Shown: in pieces, positions 21,564-33,124 of the stretch | How the letters are laid out: each line of letters starts with the position of its first letter | Position numbering within the stretch: position 1 is the stretch's first letter | Assembly (NCBI RefSeq): GCF_963678635.1 | Contig: NC_087068.1 | Span: forward strand, 45,367,013 to 45,431,012 | Source of the DNA: Symsagittifera roscoffensis | Taxonomy: Eukaryota > Xenacoelomorpha > Acoela > Convolutidae | Direction of reading: 5' to 3' | DNA length: 64,000 nucleotides | Program-made: the position numbers and the translations under genes | Notes under the pieces: model-generated | What the model saw: the letters and a program-made list of their open reading frames with translations, nothing else | What the model was told of the DNA's origin: nothing | The model's database searches: none

Positions 21564-21869
21564 CTAACTAAAACAATTATCACATGCTAATAGACACGCA
21601 TGCTTATCGAAACTCCCCAAAATTAAGTTTCGTGAGCAAGTTAGGCGCCATTGATGCCTCAATGCTCCCTAAATGAAAAATCTGCCGACGAGTCCCAAGA
21701 TAAAGAAGCTGTCGGATAAGTTCCAAATACTGTTCAAATGGGTAAAAGCTACGAAGCCAATTTTACGCAATTTTAAAGTCGTTACATGCCTGGCATTTGC
21801 GAGCTGCGTGAAACATTCCATATAGGTTTGCACAGCCTCTGATGCATGGTCGTTCTGCAGCTGAGGCAT
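21564..21869 (-). CDS. Possible small two-exon gene, unrecognised
   Basis: A strong acceptor on the minus strand (TTTCTTTTCCAATAACTTTAG, ending at 21875) is followed after 5 nt by an ATG at 21869. The first 28 codons (MPQLQNDHASEAVQTY...) look protein-like and end at a possible donor CAT|GTAACG after 21786. An acceptor TTTTTCATTTAG ending at 21669 would open 34 more codons in the same phase, to a TAG at 21564, giving 62 residues. If the donor is not used, the frame instead runs to 66 codons, stopping at 21669. No family is recognised, and the second exon could be chance. The short-leader layout resembles the LOTUS and AMACR starts. Confidence 0.25.
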
Positions 21870-21874
21870 GGTCG

Positions 21875-24027
21875 CTAAAGTTATTGGAAAAGAAAGTGGA
21901 TTAGTTTAGTTTTATTTTGCAGTTTTAACAAAAAAAAACAATTCAACTAGTTGGCTTACGTTCCAATCAATCAGTATTCAAGGTGAATAATTTTTCGAGT
22001 TATGGTTGATTTTTTATTTTGGGTACCATGAACGTTGAGAGCTAAGGGAGTTTTTCTGTGTCAACTGTTTAACATGAAATATCTAGAATTTTGAGAGCAA
22101 CTGTAGGCAACTGAAGTGCATTGCACTGCTGCGTTTAATTGTAGCTGATGATTTTCAACCTAGTTATGGCAAAACATAGTTCCTGCCAAATTGAAGAAGG
22201 CGCGTGTTTTGCAATGAAAAGCGTTTTTCGGTGTTTAATCTGCTCGGGCATCTTTGATCCGTTTAAAAACAAAATTAACAACTTTGATCAATATATTCTT
22301 TCTTATCAGGTTGGCTAAATTACAAAATTCGAAATTTTTTTTTCATGCTTATGGAAGTGTAAGAGATTAATAACTGGCCCAGTCTAAGATGACGTTTCTC
22401 AAAAACCGGTTGAATCATAAACCTGAGTTTAGCAATAACTGCAATAACGATTTTGACAGATCAGTAATTCCTCAAAAACAATTTACATACTTATACTTCT
22501 CATATGTTTTTAAACGATTGAAAAATTTTACTAAATTGGCCGCAAATTTTTAAGCCAATTGCAAAATTTACATATTATTTTAAGCCAATTGCAAAAATGG
22601 AATTCTTTGAAGAAAGTTTTTGAAAATTTGAAAATCAAAAGGCGGTTTCTAATGTAAAATCAAATGCGAATCCAGTTTTTTTTTTGCACTAGCAGTGTCG
22701 AGTTTTTTTTCGAAATTAAAAAATTAAAAACAAAACTATTACGAGTCTCAAAAAATATTTCGCGATGTGCTCTAAACCCAAACTGTGTCATAATCGTTGC
22801 GAACTATTACTTGAGTTGTCTTTGAACCCACTAAGGGGCAAATGACTAGCCGGTATCTGAAAATTATAAAGCTAAACTCGGAATTTTTTAAACAAATTGC
22901 ATCCAGTTAAGTCAAATATAGATTAATCAGCCAGCTAATATTGGTGAACATATCTTCAGCAACCTTTATTATGCATAATTAGTACTGTCCTTTTTTAAGC
23001 ATCGTTTTAAAAATCAAAAGAAGAAATTTTCTCTTTAGTTAGTTTCATTAGAAGAAACTGTTTTGCAGCAGGTTTTGAGCATAATACAAGTTCGATGCTT
23101 CCGTACTCAAAGTAAACATCATTATCTCAGAAAAAAGTCAGTAGATATATCAAATTAAAAGGTTGATCTTTCACAAAGCGGAGGGGAAATCAGGAAACTA
23201 CTTCCTTAATTAAAAATCAGCTTTCGGTTCCCCAGAAAATAATGAATTAGAGTCATTATTTCTAACTTTGAACTTAAAAAAGGGCGCCAAAGTTAGCTTC
23301 ATTGTCCATCCGGTCGACTAATTTGTACTCACAGTCCAATTTGATCAGCTTTCTGCAGACTAAAAATGACATTTTCAGCCAAAAAACTTATTTCGTCTAA
23401 TTAGAGTAAAATTAGAGTAAAGTGTTATCTGATTTTGATTTGTCTTCATATTTTGAACAAGAGCCTTCTTGAAGGCACACATGCAAAGTTGGGACAGAGA
23501 AAAGAGTTTGCTTTGGTAGCATTTTTGTGAAATCTTTTTTGCCTGTAGCTTAAATAGATCTCTGCCTGCAACTACCATTTTTGTTTAGTAAAATTTTGTC
23601 GAATGTTTGTTGAGCAATTTATTTTGATACTTTTTACGCCTGTTTGAACTTCATACAAATTTTTCATCAATTTTCATTTTTTTCAGTAATAAAACATGCG
23701 TGCAATTTTTTTTCGTGCATAAAAACTAATGCAATAAATAATTTTTGAGTGCAAAATGTAGTAGATAAGCAAGAGCTATACATTGAATCGAGAATGTTTT
23801 GAACAAATCGAAACACGCTGTGTCGAGATGTGAGCAAACTTCGAGAGGCAATGTAAGCTGTTGCTTCTCTGGTATAAAATACATGTGAAAAAAAATCGAG
23901 CGTAAAACACTACTCATTCGAAAAAGTTTTCACGCTGAAACGTGTTTTTTTTTCTTATTGTTCCGACTTTCGTAAAGAAAGTAACGGAATATTTGTATTC
24001 GCGGTTGGTTTTTTTTCAGACAAATTT
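21875..24027. other. AT-rich gene-free stretch
   Basis: No gene, RNA gene or transposon is recognised. A short direct repeat (TTTTAAGCCAATTGCAAAA, near 22549 and 22580) is the only structure noticed. Confidence 0.45.
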
Positions 24028-24423
24028 CGACTTTTTAACTAGCTATTTTAGACGGAATTTTGTTATATCATTCAACAGGCATTGTCGTCCTGAGCTCAAA
24101 TTTGAAAAGTTATTTCACCTGTGATCATTTTTCGTAAAGTTACGGGGGTTTAAAGATTGCCATTTTGGCCAATTTGGGACATTTAACGCGCAATATATTT
24201 CGCGCTACTAGAAATCGTTCCAAATTGGTTGAAGGAAGCTTATATGCCATAATTGATTTGTTAATAGGAGCAAAGCTATCACTTTGTACAAAAAATCTCA
24301 AATTTAAAAAATTCATTTTTGTGTATTAAATTTAATTTTTTCATGTTATCCCTGCTCCATAGACCTTAAGAGGCAGTCGGAACATTCAGGTGCTCGCCCT
24401 GATGCGAGCAATCTTGTTTGTTT
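24028..24423 (+). mobile_element. ~395-bp dispersed repeat, copy 1
   Basis: This segment, from TTTCGACTTTTTAACTAGC to GCGAGCAATCTTGTT, recurs at 57950-58345 in the same orientation. Shared internal landmarks are TTGTCCTGAGCT, CTGTGATCATTTTT, AATATATTTCGCGCTA and AGGCAGTCGGAACATTCA. It has no open frame and no clear terminal repeats, so the class is unknown. Confidence 0.75.
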
Positions 24424-25223
24424 TAGTCGATAGAGAAGACAGTGTAATAGTATTAAAATTACTGCACTAATGTTTCAAATCGCGTGTTCTATTTAAAATA
24501 TAAGTGCAATCGTTGAAACATTTTTTCAGTATTTGAAATGATAGTCCCCAATCTTTCCTAGTACATAAACATAGCAAATTAGGAATGAAAATTAGGAGCG
24601 TTTTCAAAAGTGCTTTTTGCTCAATTTTTTTTCACATGTGTTTCGAACCAGAAAGAAAGAGCTTGTGGTGCATCTCGAAAATTGTTCACATCTCGAAACT
24701 GCGGTCTCCATCTGTTCAAAATGTTCTCATTGCAAAGTATAGTTGTTGATCTTTTTATAAAAATTATCAATTGATTCTTGATTGTCCTTCAAATGACAAT
24801 TCTTACCTCTCCAGAGCTTTCCAGATAATAATTGAACTCCAGCTTAAAAGCTCAAAAGCGAAGCACTGTCAAAAAGCTCTCTGTCTGATAAAAGGTTTTT
24901 AATTAAAAATTGAACACTTCAACTTTTTAGTGCGTCTGAAAATTTCAGCAATATTGAATTTAAGGGGTTTTGATTGAAAGTTAAAATGATTCAAACTTGT
25001 CAAAAAAGAAGGCATGTGTGTGATTCCGCACTTGTAGTGAAAATAAGTTACAAAAGAAACATAAGACGATTGCGCCATTTTGAGCCAATTCGAACCATGT
25101 TCTGCACACGATCAGAAAATGCATTGAAACAAAAATCAACTGTTCTGGTTAGACGTTGAGGATAGAAGAATAAACAGAAATTCCACTCGCAGACAAAACC
25201 GAAAGAATTATAGTAGTTTTGAA

Positions 25224-25900
25224 GGGGTTAGGAAATTAGACGACAAGAAAATAAGACGATCAGAAAATCGAACGGAATTTAGACAATAGCTTGCGTGAAA
25301 TTTGTTTACAGACTTAAATTATCTTTTGGCAGAGTAAATACTGATTGTCCAATTTGGACGGGGCCTAGGAAATTAGACGATAAGCAAATTAGACGGATGC
25401 TACAAAAACGAAATTAGACGGAATTTATTTTTTACAGATCTGGCATTTTACACGAAAGGGAAAGGGCCAACAAAAATTTTTCTTAAGAGTCAAGTTTCAC
25501 AAATACAAAAAGAACATAAAATGCCAATACCTATCAATTAGTTTAAATGAACATCAAATGTCAAATCTGAATATTACAGGAGAGTTTTGAATTGAATAAA
25601 TTATGCATGATTGACTTGTAAAGTTTTCGGCCACCGAAATTGAACTGTTGTCTACAAACAATTTTATTTTTCTAACGCAATTTGTGTGCAAACAAAGTTA
25701 ATTCTAATTTCCTTTTAAGTACCTCCGTCTAATTTGCTTATCGTCTAATTTATCAAACCCCAATTTGGACAATAACTAGCGAACAAATTGCGTGAAATTT
25801 GTTTACAGACTTAAATTAAATTTTGGCTGATTAAATACTGGTTTGTCCGTAAATTCCGTTGTAACGGTCGTCTATTTTCTTATCTAATTTCCTAGGCCCC
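25224..25900. mobile_element. Outer MITE with GGGG(C/T)-AATTAGA terminal inverted repeats
   Basis: The left end GGGGTTAGGAAATTAGACGA (25224) and the right end TCTAATTTCCTAGGCCCC (to 25900) are inverted repeats, continuing inward for ~35 bp with motifs AAAATAAGACGATC and GTCGTCTATTTTC. Inside are two direct copies of an ~85-bp block (TTGCGTGAAATTTGTTTACAG...). A second, related element is inserted between them. No clear target duplication is visible at the outer ends, and there is no coding capacity. Confidence 0.75.
25360..25761. mobile_element. Inner MITE nested in a relative, with 9-bp target duplication
   Basis: Left end GGGGCCTAGGAAATTAGACG ATAAGCAAATTAGACGG and right end CCGTCTAATTTGCTTATCGT CTAATTTATCAAACCCC are inverted repeats of ~37 bp with a few mismatches. 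AATTTGGAC occurs directly on both sides (25351-25359 and 25762-25770), consistent with a 9-bp target-site duplication. Nine-base duplications are typical of Mutator-like transposons, and a decayed Mutator-like transposase lies elsewhere in this window (59733-60196). Confidence 0.82.
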
Positions 25901-25943
25901 AAAAATTTTGAGTATAGTAATTTGTAATTTGTAATTTGGAGCC

Positions 25944-26115
25944 GTATAGTAATTTGTGACCCTATATTTAAAACTGTGAGTAAAAATCAAATCATAACTA
26001 CTGCTGCGTTTTATTATTTACACAGACAACACCGAGATAATCATAATAGTTTCGAGCTGTATAGTAATTTGTGACCCGATATTTAAAACTGAGTAAAAAT
26101 CAAATCATCATTACT
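25944..26115. repeat. Imperfect tandem duplication, ~110-bp period
   Basis: GTATAGTAATTTGTGACCC...ATATTTAAAACTG...GAGTAAAAATCAAATCAT occurs twice, at about 25944 and 26058, with few differences. Nothing coding is visible. Confidence 0.7.
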
Positions 26116-26119
26116 ATTT

Positions 26120-27194
26120 TGATTGCTTGCAAAAAATAAAGTCAACTATTTCTAATGAACCCTGAGGCATGTGAACTAATTTAGCGGAATATGGGTATGA
26201 GTATAAGGATGGTATGAATAAGATAATGCACAGTCAAAAACTGTTCTGATACTCAACTCATTTCAAGTCATGAGAAAAGTTTTCAAACACTGATTGTACG
26301 AGGACTTAATGCAAAAACTTAAATGAACTTAAACTGTGCTTTTTCTTACCATTTAATGGTAAAACGCATAGAAACGCTTGAAATCACTGAATTCCTGACA
26401 CAGCTTTACCGCTTTTTTTTGCTGGAAAAAAGACGGAGTTGGAAAAATCACCTAGCCCAAGACACTCGTCGAATTCATATTCACACACCTGGAAAATTTC
26501 AATGCTGTGATTAAGATCGCGGAGGAGTTTAGTTAAACAAAAAAACTTGTTTCTTGAAAGCTCATTATAGCCTATATTCTGAGAGCTCATTAATGAAACA
26601 CTAGTAAAAATCCTGATCAAGAAAACGGTGCTACCAACTTTAACTTTAACTTTAACAGTTGCCACAAAATCAGTGCTCTAGAAAGTTTCTGTAGCGTCGA
26701 TTTTAAGAGTTTTAAATTTAAATTGAGAGTAGTTTCAAACTTGCTGCGTTTTCTCGCTTAAAAATCTTTCTCGAGAGTGTTTGAAAAGCAATACAAATAA
26801 ATTCTAGACTAAATCAGATTCTGCTTGAGATTCAAATTTGAATATATATAATTGCGGTTCGAGTTCGATTAGAGAAGCAAAAACAAAATCAAAGACACCC
26901 AAGTTTAAAAAAAATCAAAAAACCCCTGTTCCCAATGGATTATATCACTTGATTTCAAGCTTCTTGTGTGTTTTTCTAGGGGGTTCATTTCGTGTTTTCT
27001 AACCTCAAAATGAAACCCGTTATTAGTTATACCTGTCAGTTTTTGCTAAGAATGGACCAACTGGGTCATCATACAGGAGCATTGAGCGGTGTCTTGAGTA
27101 CCATGAATATTCAAACTGATCTAAGTGATGTTGTTCACGAAGAAACAGAAAATTTGAGGGCTCTGGCGACTTAAGAGGCCAAAACAAAAAAGTT
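26120..27194. other. Gene-free stretch before the ORF1-like fragment
   Basis: No gene is recognised. A 60-codon frame at 26992-27174 lies just upstream of the ORF1-like segment in another frame and may be its decayed 5' part. A (CTTTAA)3-like run lies at 26637-26655. Confidence 0.4.
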
Positions 27195-27716
27195 TTGCAA
27201 GAGAATGAAAAAAAAAACATGAAAGTGAGGCTTAGAGCGCAGGAGATTTATACAAGTAAGGACTGCGTATTTATTTTAAAGCCACCCATTGATTCCAAGG
27301 TCTCAAGATGTAACAGCGGATACATTATATTTTTTCAAAAAAATTTAAAGGGTGTTAAACTTAGGTATCATTGCATAAAAACTTGTCATATATTACCGGG
27401 TGGCTCAAGGGGACTCCTGCCCTCAGCGATTTGGAAACTTATTCACTTTGCGGACAATGATGACGCCTTCCGAGCTAGGCAAAAGCTAAGGGGAAAAGTA
27501 AACGCTGTGAGCAGAAAGTGTTTTTACATATCCGAAATATTACCCAGTTGTGAGGCCGAAATCAAGTCAGCGGCGAAAAGAATGGGCGTGATTACAATCA
27601 CAAACAGTTGCCTTGAATTGGTGCTCACACAAAAAAGGTGCATCAATTTTTTTGTCAGAGTGCACGAGAAGGAAGACGTGATGGCATTAGAAAGCCAGGC
27701 TGTAAAAAGAGGTTGA
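27195..27716 (+). pseudogene. LINE ORF1-like fragment
   Basis: A 173-codon frame holds AIWKLIHFADNDDAFRARQK (the layout of the ORF1 R-x-I-V-x-F...R-x-x-VL-x-x-AR-x-LK region) and then CFYISEILPSCEAEIKSAAK, like the ISEDLT...AR-x-L-K segment of LINE ORF1 proteins. These proteins bind nucleic acid and accompany the retroelement message. The first part of the frame (before about residue 60) has no resemblance I can name. No reverse transcriptase follows, so this is at most an isolated remnant. A host gene of unknown type is the alternative. Confidence 0.4.
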
Positions 27717-28544
27717 GTACTGCATCAGTGGGATCAAGGAGTGCAAGGAAACAAGACTCGAATGCTAGACTGTTCCCTGAAAACAAAAGAGAAAACAAGG
27801 GTCAGAATTAGAAATTTGATGCACAGCCTCTACGGAGATTGAACTATTACAAATCTGAAACTTTTTAATTAAAAGTATTTTCCTAGTATTGATTCTGCGT
27901 TAATTGCAGATATATTAATGCCAGTCTAGATTGGAAAATTGACCTATAGCAGTTAAGTCTCAAAAAAATAAACTTTTTAAAATTCTTTTAAGAAAACGTT
28001 TCACTTAATTTTGTTCGTCATAACTTTCCGTATAGCAGAAACCAGCTGGTCAAAATCTTGCTTAAAACATTTTTATAGCAGCCTTGACTGAAATATAAAA
28101 ATTTTGAAAATATCAATCACAGATCATTACATTGTTAAGCTGACGAACGGTGGTGGAAATCAGAAAAAATGCGGAGAACCACTAGCGTCCAGAAAATGGC
28201 TGAACCTCGAAAATTCAAAAATTAATATGCAAACTAACGATGCTATTCATTATCAATTAACAAAAAATAGAAGTTTTTGATGGAAAAATTAATCGAAAAC
28301 GCTTTTGAACAGATGCAAATAATCCTTCTTCAGACTCTTATTTAATTTTTTTCAGTTTATCAGAAACAAATGTATAATTGTAGTGGAAATCTGAAGACAG
28401 AAAAAAGTTTGAAACACAAATTAAACAATTAAGGAAATTGAAAAATTTATTTGAATGCAAAATGAAACATTCTTTCTTTAAAAAATTAGAACATTCAGCT
28501 AGAGCAGACTTCAAAACTTTTTTTCACCGAAATTTTTTCTTTTC
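27717..28544. other. Gene-free stretch
   Basis: No coding, RNA or repeat feature is recognised in this AT-rich stretch. Confidence 0.4.
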
Positions 28545-28762
28545 ATTCACATTTTTGAAGTGAGTGATTTTTCTCGACAAACTAAAAAAGTTTAAATTTG
28601 AATTTCGGGTATTATTTTTTCACAAAAACTCAAACCCCACAAATGTTTCCAGACGCAATCGCGTGAGATTTCCTGGCAAAAATTTCCCAATTCTGATTGA
28701 ACAGAATGAATGGCAATGGGTTTCCTCAAGAAAAGTTTTTTATGCTAAGCTAAGAAAAGATG
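28545..28762. repeat. Left copy of a ~217-bp direct repeat (LTR-like)
   Basis: The segment from ATTCACATTTTT to TAAGAAAAGATGATA matches 29831-30052 at roughly 80% by eye (shared CCCACAAATGTTTC, TGCAATCGC, GGCAATGGGTTTC). The pair flanks 1.07 kb containing a Gag-like remnant on the minus strand, as LTRs would. No TG...CA ends or tRNA primer site could be fixed. Confidence 0.6.
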
Positions 28763-28769
28763 ATAACTG

Positions 28770-28990
28770 TTCGCTCTTGCATCTTGGTGCCACTGATCGC
28801 TCTTGCATCTTGGTATCATATGCTGCTTGCTGATCAACATTTGGGCTCTCCTGGAGAGTAAACTCAGTCTCTGGCAGATCATCGTTGCCCATCACTGCGC
28901 TGAACAGGCCCATCGTGTGCATGAGCGCCAAACTTTGTCGACCAAGCCGCAAACTCTTCAGACTTAACACTGAAAGCCGCCAGTTTCAAC
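28770..28990 (-). pseudogene. Possible Copia-type Gag remnant
   Basis: The minus strand reads, over two frames, ELKLAAFSVKSEEFAAWSTK, then MHTMGLFSAVMGNDDLPETE, then NVDQQAAYDTKMQER. The order Trp-x-x-KF, Met-x-x-x-GLF-x-x-V-x-G, then a run ending before a W/Y-rich helix, resembles the N-terminal Gag domain of Ty1/Copia retrotransposons. It is locally GC-richer than its surroundings and broken by a frameshift and flanking stops. Position between direct repeats supports an LTR element, but similarity is weak. Confidence 0.35.
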
Positions 28991-29830
28991 TCCACCGTTG
29001 GTAAATGCTGCTTGCTAAAAGCTAAATTTTCTGACAGAAAAATTATAAAAAACTTAAAATTCTGGGCTCTTTTCCTGTTAAGATTCAGATTTAGTGCAAT
29101 TAGGATTAAGGACTGGGGTTAGAGACTGAGATAGAATCTGAGGTTTAAGCTGAGGATTAAGAAGAAGTAGTTTATGTAGAAGATTGAATTGAAAACGAGA
29201 ATAGAATTTTTTTATGACAACTTAAGTATCACAAAAGTACCAGTTAATTAATTACTGACTAATTAATTAGTTTGGGACCACTAGTTCATCTTGTCTGAGT
29301 TTAATCAGTTTTGACCTCCAAACTGATTAGCTTCAATCAATCTGTCTGCATCAATTAATCTGTCTGCACAAGATGTCAAGCATTGTTTTTAAGACCATTT
29401 ATCCCCGAGGGAAAGGACCAACATGCGAGCTGTACATCTCATTACGGCGAATCGCTGTTGTGCACCTGCTTAAGAGCTACACGCAATTTTTTTGGTTATT
29501 TTTCTGGTCTGGGTAATGTTGCCTCACCTTCTAGCAACGAGCACGGATCATGGTGGGCCTCGAAAATCTGACCTTTCGATTGAGAGGAGGAGACGTAACC
29601 TTTCTATTGTTTTATCTTTACGCTTTTTTATACTGTTTCTCAACTTCTCTTTAAGTTCGACAAGTTATTTTGAGTGCATAAACACCATTTAAATATCTGG
29701 GTTGCACTTTCTTGTAATTGCGTTTTACTTAGTTAACAAAGTAGGGTATGCAGTTTTTCTACTGCAATTAGAAATCTTTCAAAGCGTTTTTCTCTGATGC
29801 ATTAAGCTTTTCACTAAAGCTTTTTCGCTG
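28991..29830. other. Interior of the LTR-like pair, no clear coding
   Basis: A GC-richer patch at 29390-29590 has a 62-codon plus-strand frame, but I recognise no protein family. The rest is AT-rich. The element, if real, has lost its pol region. Confidence 0.35.
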
Positions 29831-30052
29831 TATTCACATTTTTTGGAGTGAGTGATTTTTCCCGACAAATTAAAAAAAATGAAATTTGAAGTTCGGGTTT
29901 TATTTTTTTACGCAAACTCAAAACCCACAAATGTTTCTAGATGCAATCGCATGAGATGTCCTTGCAAAGATTTCTCAATTCTGAGTAAACAAATTGAACT
30001 GCAATGGGTTTCTTCCAGAATTTTTTTTATGCTTAGCTAAGAAAAGATGATA
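29831..30052. repeat. Right copy of the ~217-bp direct repeat (LTR-like)
   Basis: Partner of 28545-28762, offset about 1289 bp. It ends less than 100 bp before the sequence that is later copied at the mosaic junction at 42600. Confidence 0.6.
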
Positions 30053-30906
30053 CAATTGAAATAAGTTTGCCATACTTTGGGTAAAATTAAGCACTTACAA
30101 TAATTTCATGACGATCGACAATCCCTCCTTCGGAGAATTATTTAAAAAGAATGCAAAAAAAAGAGATAACTTGACTTTCTGGAATAACTTCTAGCTTTCT
30201 GTTTTTTTTGTGTTGGTGACTTTTTGTAGCACTGTTATTCATAAACGACAATCGGCTTCTCTAGTTTATCAAAAAAATTATTTTGTTAAAACGAATTGCT
30301 AGCAGATGTACTATTTTTTCAAATCTAGCTTGTTGATCTGTCGTCTTTCAGAGCGTCCCTCAGAACTTTACGCACGTGAGTATTCTTTTATAATACGCTT
30401 AAGAAAATAAATAATGTGTGTAGCTCAAATAAATAGATGAAAGACATATTAATGACGGTTTTGCCATTCAAAAATTACAATCATTTTTCTGATGTCGAAG
30501 TTGCTCTTGTGTAATGACGATAAAGCAAACGTTTTCTTTTTAAATTGTATTCGCAACGGCGTGAAATGTTTCCTTGAACAGAGTAAACACTTGTGTAAGA
30601 CGACCCAAAACAATTTTATAGTTGGGGGTTTTTCTAAGTCGAGGAGTTACTATTTCTGTCTCGTTTCGGTTCTGAGGTAGATCGGTTTCGGGTAGCTGGC
30701 GAAATGAAAACATTTCATTTCATACGTAAATTAACCGTAGTTATCGGATATTACAAGTCAACAAAGAATAACGAACTGCCATAATTTTTGGTATTTGAAA
30801 GCAGAGTTCAATGTCATAGAATACGCAAAATGCAAATATTGATAAGTCAATTTTAAAACACCGTCTGAACAACTTCAAGAAAATTCATTAGTTATGACTT
30901 TGGTTT

Positions 30907-30931
30907 TTCTCGCTATGAATTCTAGCGAGAA
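30907..30931. repeat. 9-bp hairpin TTCTCGCTA/TAGCGAGAA
   Basis: Perfect 9-bp arms surround the 7-nt loop TGAATTC. The same hairpin, with minor changes, recurs at 31346-31370 and in later units near 36037, 36475, 41044, 41480 and 43437. One copy lies beside each tandem duplication breakpoint. Confidence 0.8.
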
Positions 30932-31345
30932 CATCCTCGCCATCCAACAGAGAGAGAAGAGGTGAGAGCTCCAAGGTCAGCCGGATCAACTCTCAAGTCC
31001 AGGAACTGCTCCGGTCCGGGTCGGCGGACCATATTTCTGCCTCGTTTCGGTTCTGAGGTGGATCGGTTTGGGGTAGCTGGCCGATTGACAACATTTCGTT
31101 TCATACGTAAATTAACCGTAATTATCGGAAATTACAAGTCAACAAAGAATACCGAACTGCCATAAATTTAGGTATTTAAAAGCAGAATTCAATGTCATAA
31201 AATACGCAAAATGCAAACATTGATAAATCAATTTTAAAACAGCGTCTGAACAACTTGTGAACTTTGTTTCAATCTTTCCGTTTTTGTCTTTTTTCACACA
31301 CTGTTCTTCGTTCACCAGAAAATTTATTAGTTACGACTTTGGTTT

Positions 31346-31370
31346 TTCTCGCTATTAATTCTAGCGAGAA
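31346..31370. repeat. Second hairpin of the promoter-side block
   Basis: The same TTCTCGCTA/TAGCGAGAA arms enclose the loop TTAATTC. It ends the second upstream block, 135 nt before the HYKK start codon. Confidence 0.8.
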
Positions 31371-31504
31371 CACTTACTAAAATCCAAGATCAGCCCCTGA
31401 TAAGATCAATTCTCCAATTATAAAACTTACTCCGAATTTATTTCAACGCTTTTGTATAGTGTAGTTCTGTTAATTTAAAATTTTAATTTTTAACTTATCT
31501 TGAA

Positions 31505-33124
31505 ATGGCTATATTTTACCCAGCATTTGCGATTGAAGAAGATTTACTCCAGCTACTTTTGCAAAGTTATTCAATCGATGATATCGAACTTTTGAAACCT
31601 CTAAATGGCTTCGACAGTGTAAACTACCACGTTAAAACACGCAAAATTTATTTCGATGATTGTCGAAACTTTTTGTTAAAAATTGGCCCTTGCACCGACC
31701 CTGATCATGTGTCTGAAATATTTAATGACCAGATAAACTTGATGCGATTTCTGTACCAAAAAGTTCCTTCAATTACACAACGAGTTTTTAATTCCGTAGA
31801 TGGAAAAACAGTTATCAAGACAATGGTTGCCTGTAAGAATCCCAAAAATGAGGGCAAACATTTTCATAATGTAACGCTAATCGAATTCATAGAAGCAACG
31901 CCTATGGTTGAGATGATTCCCTTTTCATTAGCACTTATCGAAAATGTAGGTGAAAAATTTGCCCGACTTTCAATAGCGCTTCAGAAGTTTTCTTCGGTTA
32001 TTACAAAACGCAGAGATTTTAAATGGGATCCGAAAAACGTGATCAAATGTGAAAGTTTTCTCTATCTATTGTCTGATTTTGGCCAAGATGAACGCATCAA
32101 GAAATGTGCAACATTTTTGCAGAGATTTAAGAAAGAAGTCTTTCAAAAAATAGAATCAAATTGCAGAGAAGCGGTGATTCATTCAGATGGTAATTGCAAC
32201 AATATTCTGGTCAATAATGAAAAGTAAGTCAAAATCATTAAGTTTTTTTTTGTTATGTTTCTCTTCATCATTCAATTTTATTTGAAAGATCTTCGAGTTT
32301 CAATTTTTGGGCTCTTTTCCAGTTCCCCCCCCCCTTTTAGTTTTTTTTTCTGAAATTCATAATATGAAAGTCTGTTTAAAATGACTTTTCATGTTATAAA
32401 CTGCATTAAAACGTGGCAGCGTGAACAGGTGAACATAAATTGCTACAAATTTTCTCACATGCAACATGCCGTGTGAACAATTTTTGAACAGCTTTGTTTT
32501 GTAATTTTACGAGGGGGTGGGAAACTGGAAAAGAGCCAGTTTTTGTCTCGTAAATTGTTCTTAGACATCTCCAGTTTTTCAGTTTGTCAAAAAATTAAAG
32601 CGTTTTCTGTTTAATACGCATCTATGAAAACTTTTTGAAATCATTTTACGGATAAAACTTCTGAGTTCCATGAAATTAAGACTGGAAAGTTTTATGGTAA
32701 GTTAAAATAATAAAGTTCCGATGAGTTTAGTTGCGATGAAGTCAGGGCAATAATCGATTTCGAGGACACTTGCTCTTCTTATCTGGTGTTCGAGTGCGGA
32801 TCCATTCTCAGCTCCCTTCTAACGTGCACACCTGAGAAGAGTTTTGCTCAAACAGGAAATGCCTTCATGAAAGGGTTCACTAGAATCCGCCCTCTTTTAG
32901 AGGTCGAGTGGTCATTTTTAGTGGAGGCCACTCTATCAAGATTGCTGCAACTCCAGATTTGGACTCTCCATGCAGCGAATCAAAATCCAGATAACTCGAA
33001 TTATATTTTGCAAAGTAATGAAGCTGGCTGGAGAGTGTTTGATAAATTGATTTCAGAAGAAAAAATCAAAACTTTGGCGTCGTGGAGAAATGATGTCATT
33101 TTGACAACAAATGCAGAACTTTGA
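31505..33124 (+). CDS. HYKK: Hydroxylysine kinase (aminoglycoside-phosphotransferase fold), two exons, intact copy
   Basis: Exon 1 is 31505-32223 (donor AA|GTAAGT) and exon 2 is 32731-33124 (acceptor GTTTAG|T). Both are phase 2, giving 370 residues against ~373 in vertebrates. The enzyme phosphorylates 5-hydroxy-L-lysine with GTP in lysine catabolism. The APH-type catalytic loop reads IHSDGNCNNILV (His-x-Asp-x4-Asn form) at the end of exon 1, and the metal-binding motif IIDFED is at the start of exon 2, followed by SSYLVFECGSIL as in the family's YYVFE segment. NGFDSVNYHV near residue 35 fits the nucleotide-binding start. The second Asp of the usual HGDLN is Gly-preceded here (HSDGN) but the catalytic Asp is kept. 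It is the first of four tandem copies and the only one able to encode the full protein. Copies 2 and 4 have AATAAA about 240 nt downstream, whereas this copy has AAAAAA there. Confidence 0.88.

Noticed and set aside
30922-31165. Open frames in both strands of the GC-richer HYKK upstream block, repeated at 36089 and 41096
   Set aside because: They recur only because the block is duplicated; no protein family resemblance and no splice sites. A promoter-side or repeat sequence is more likely.
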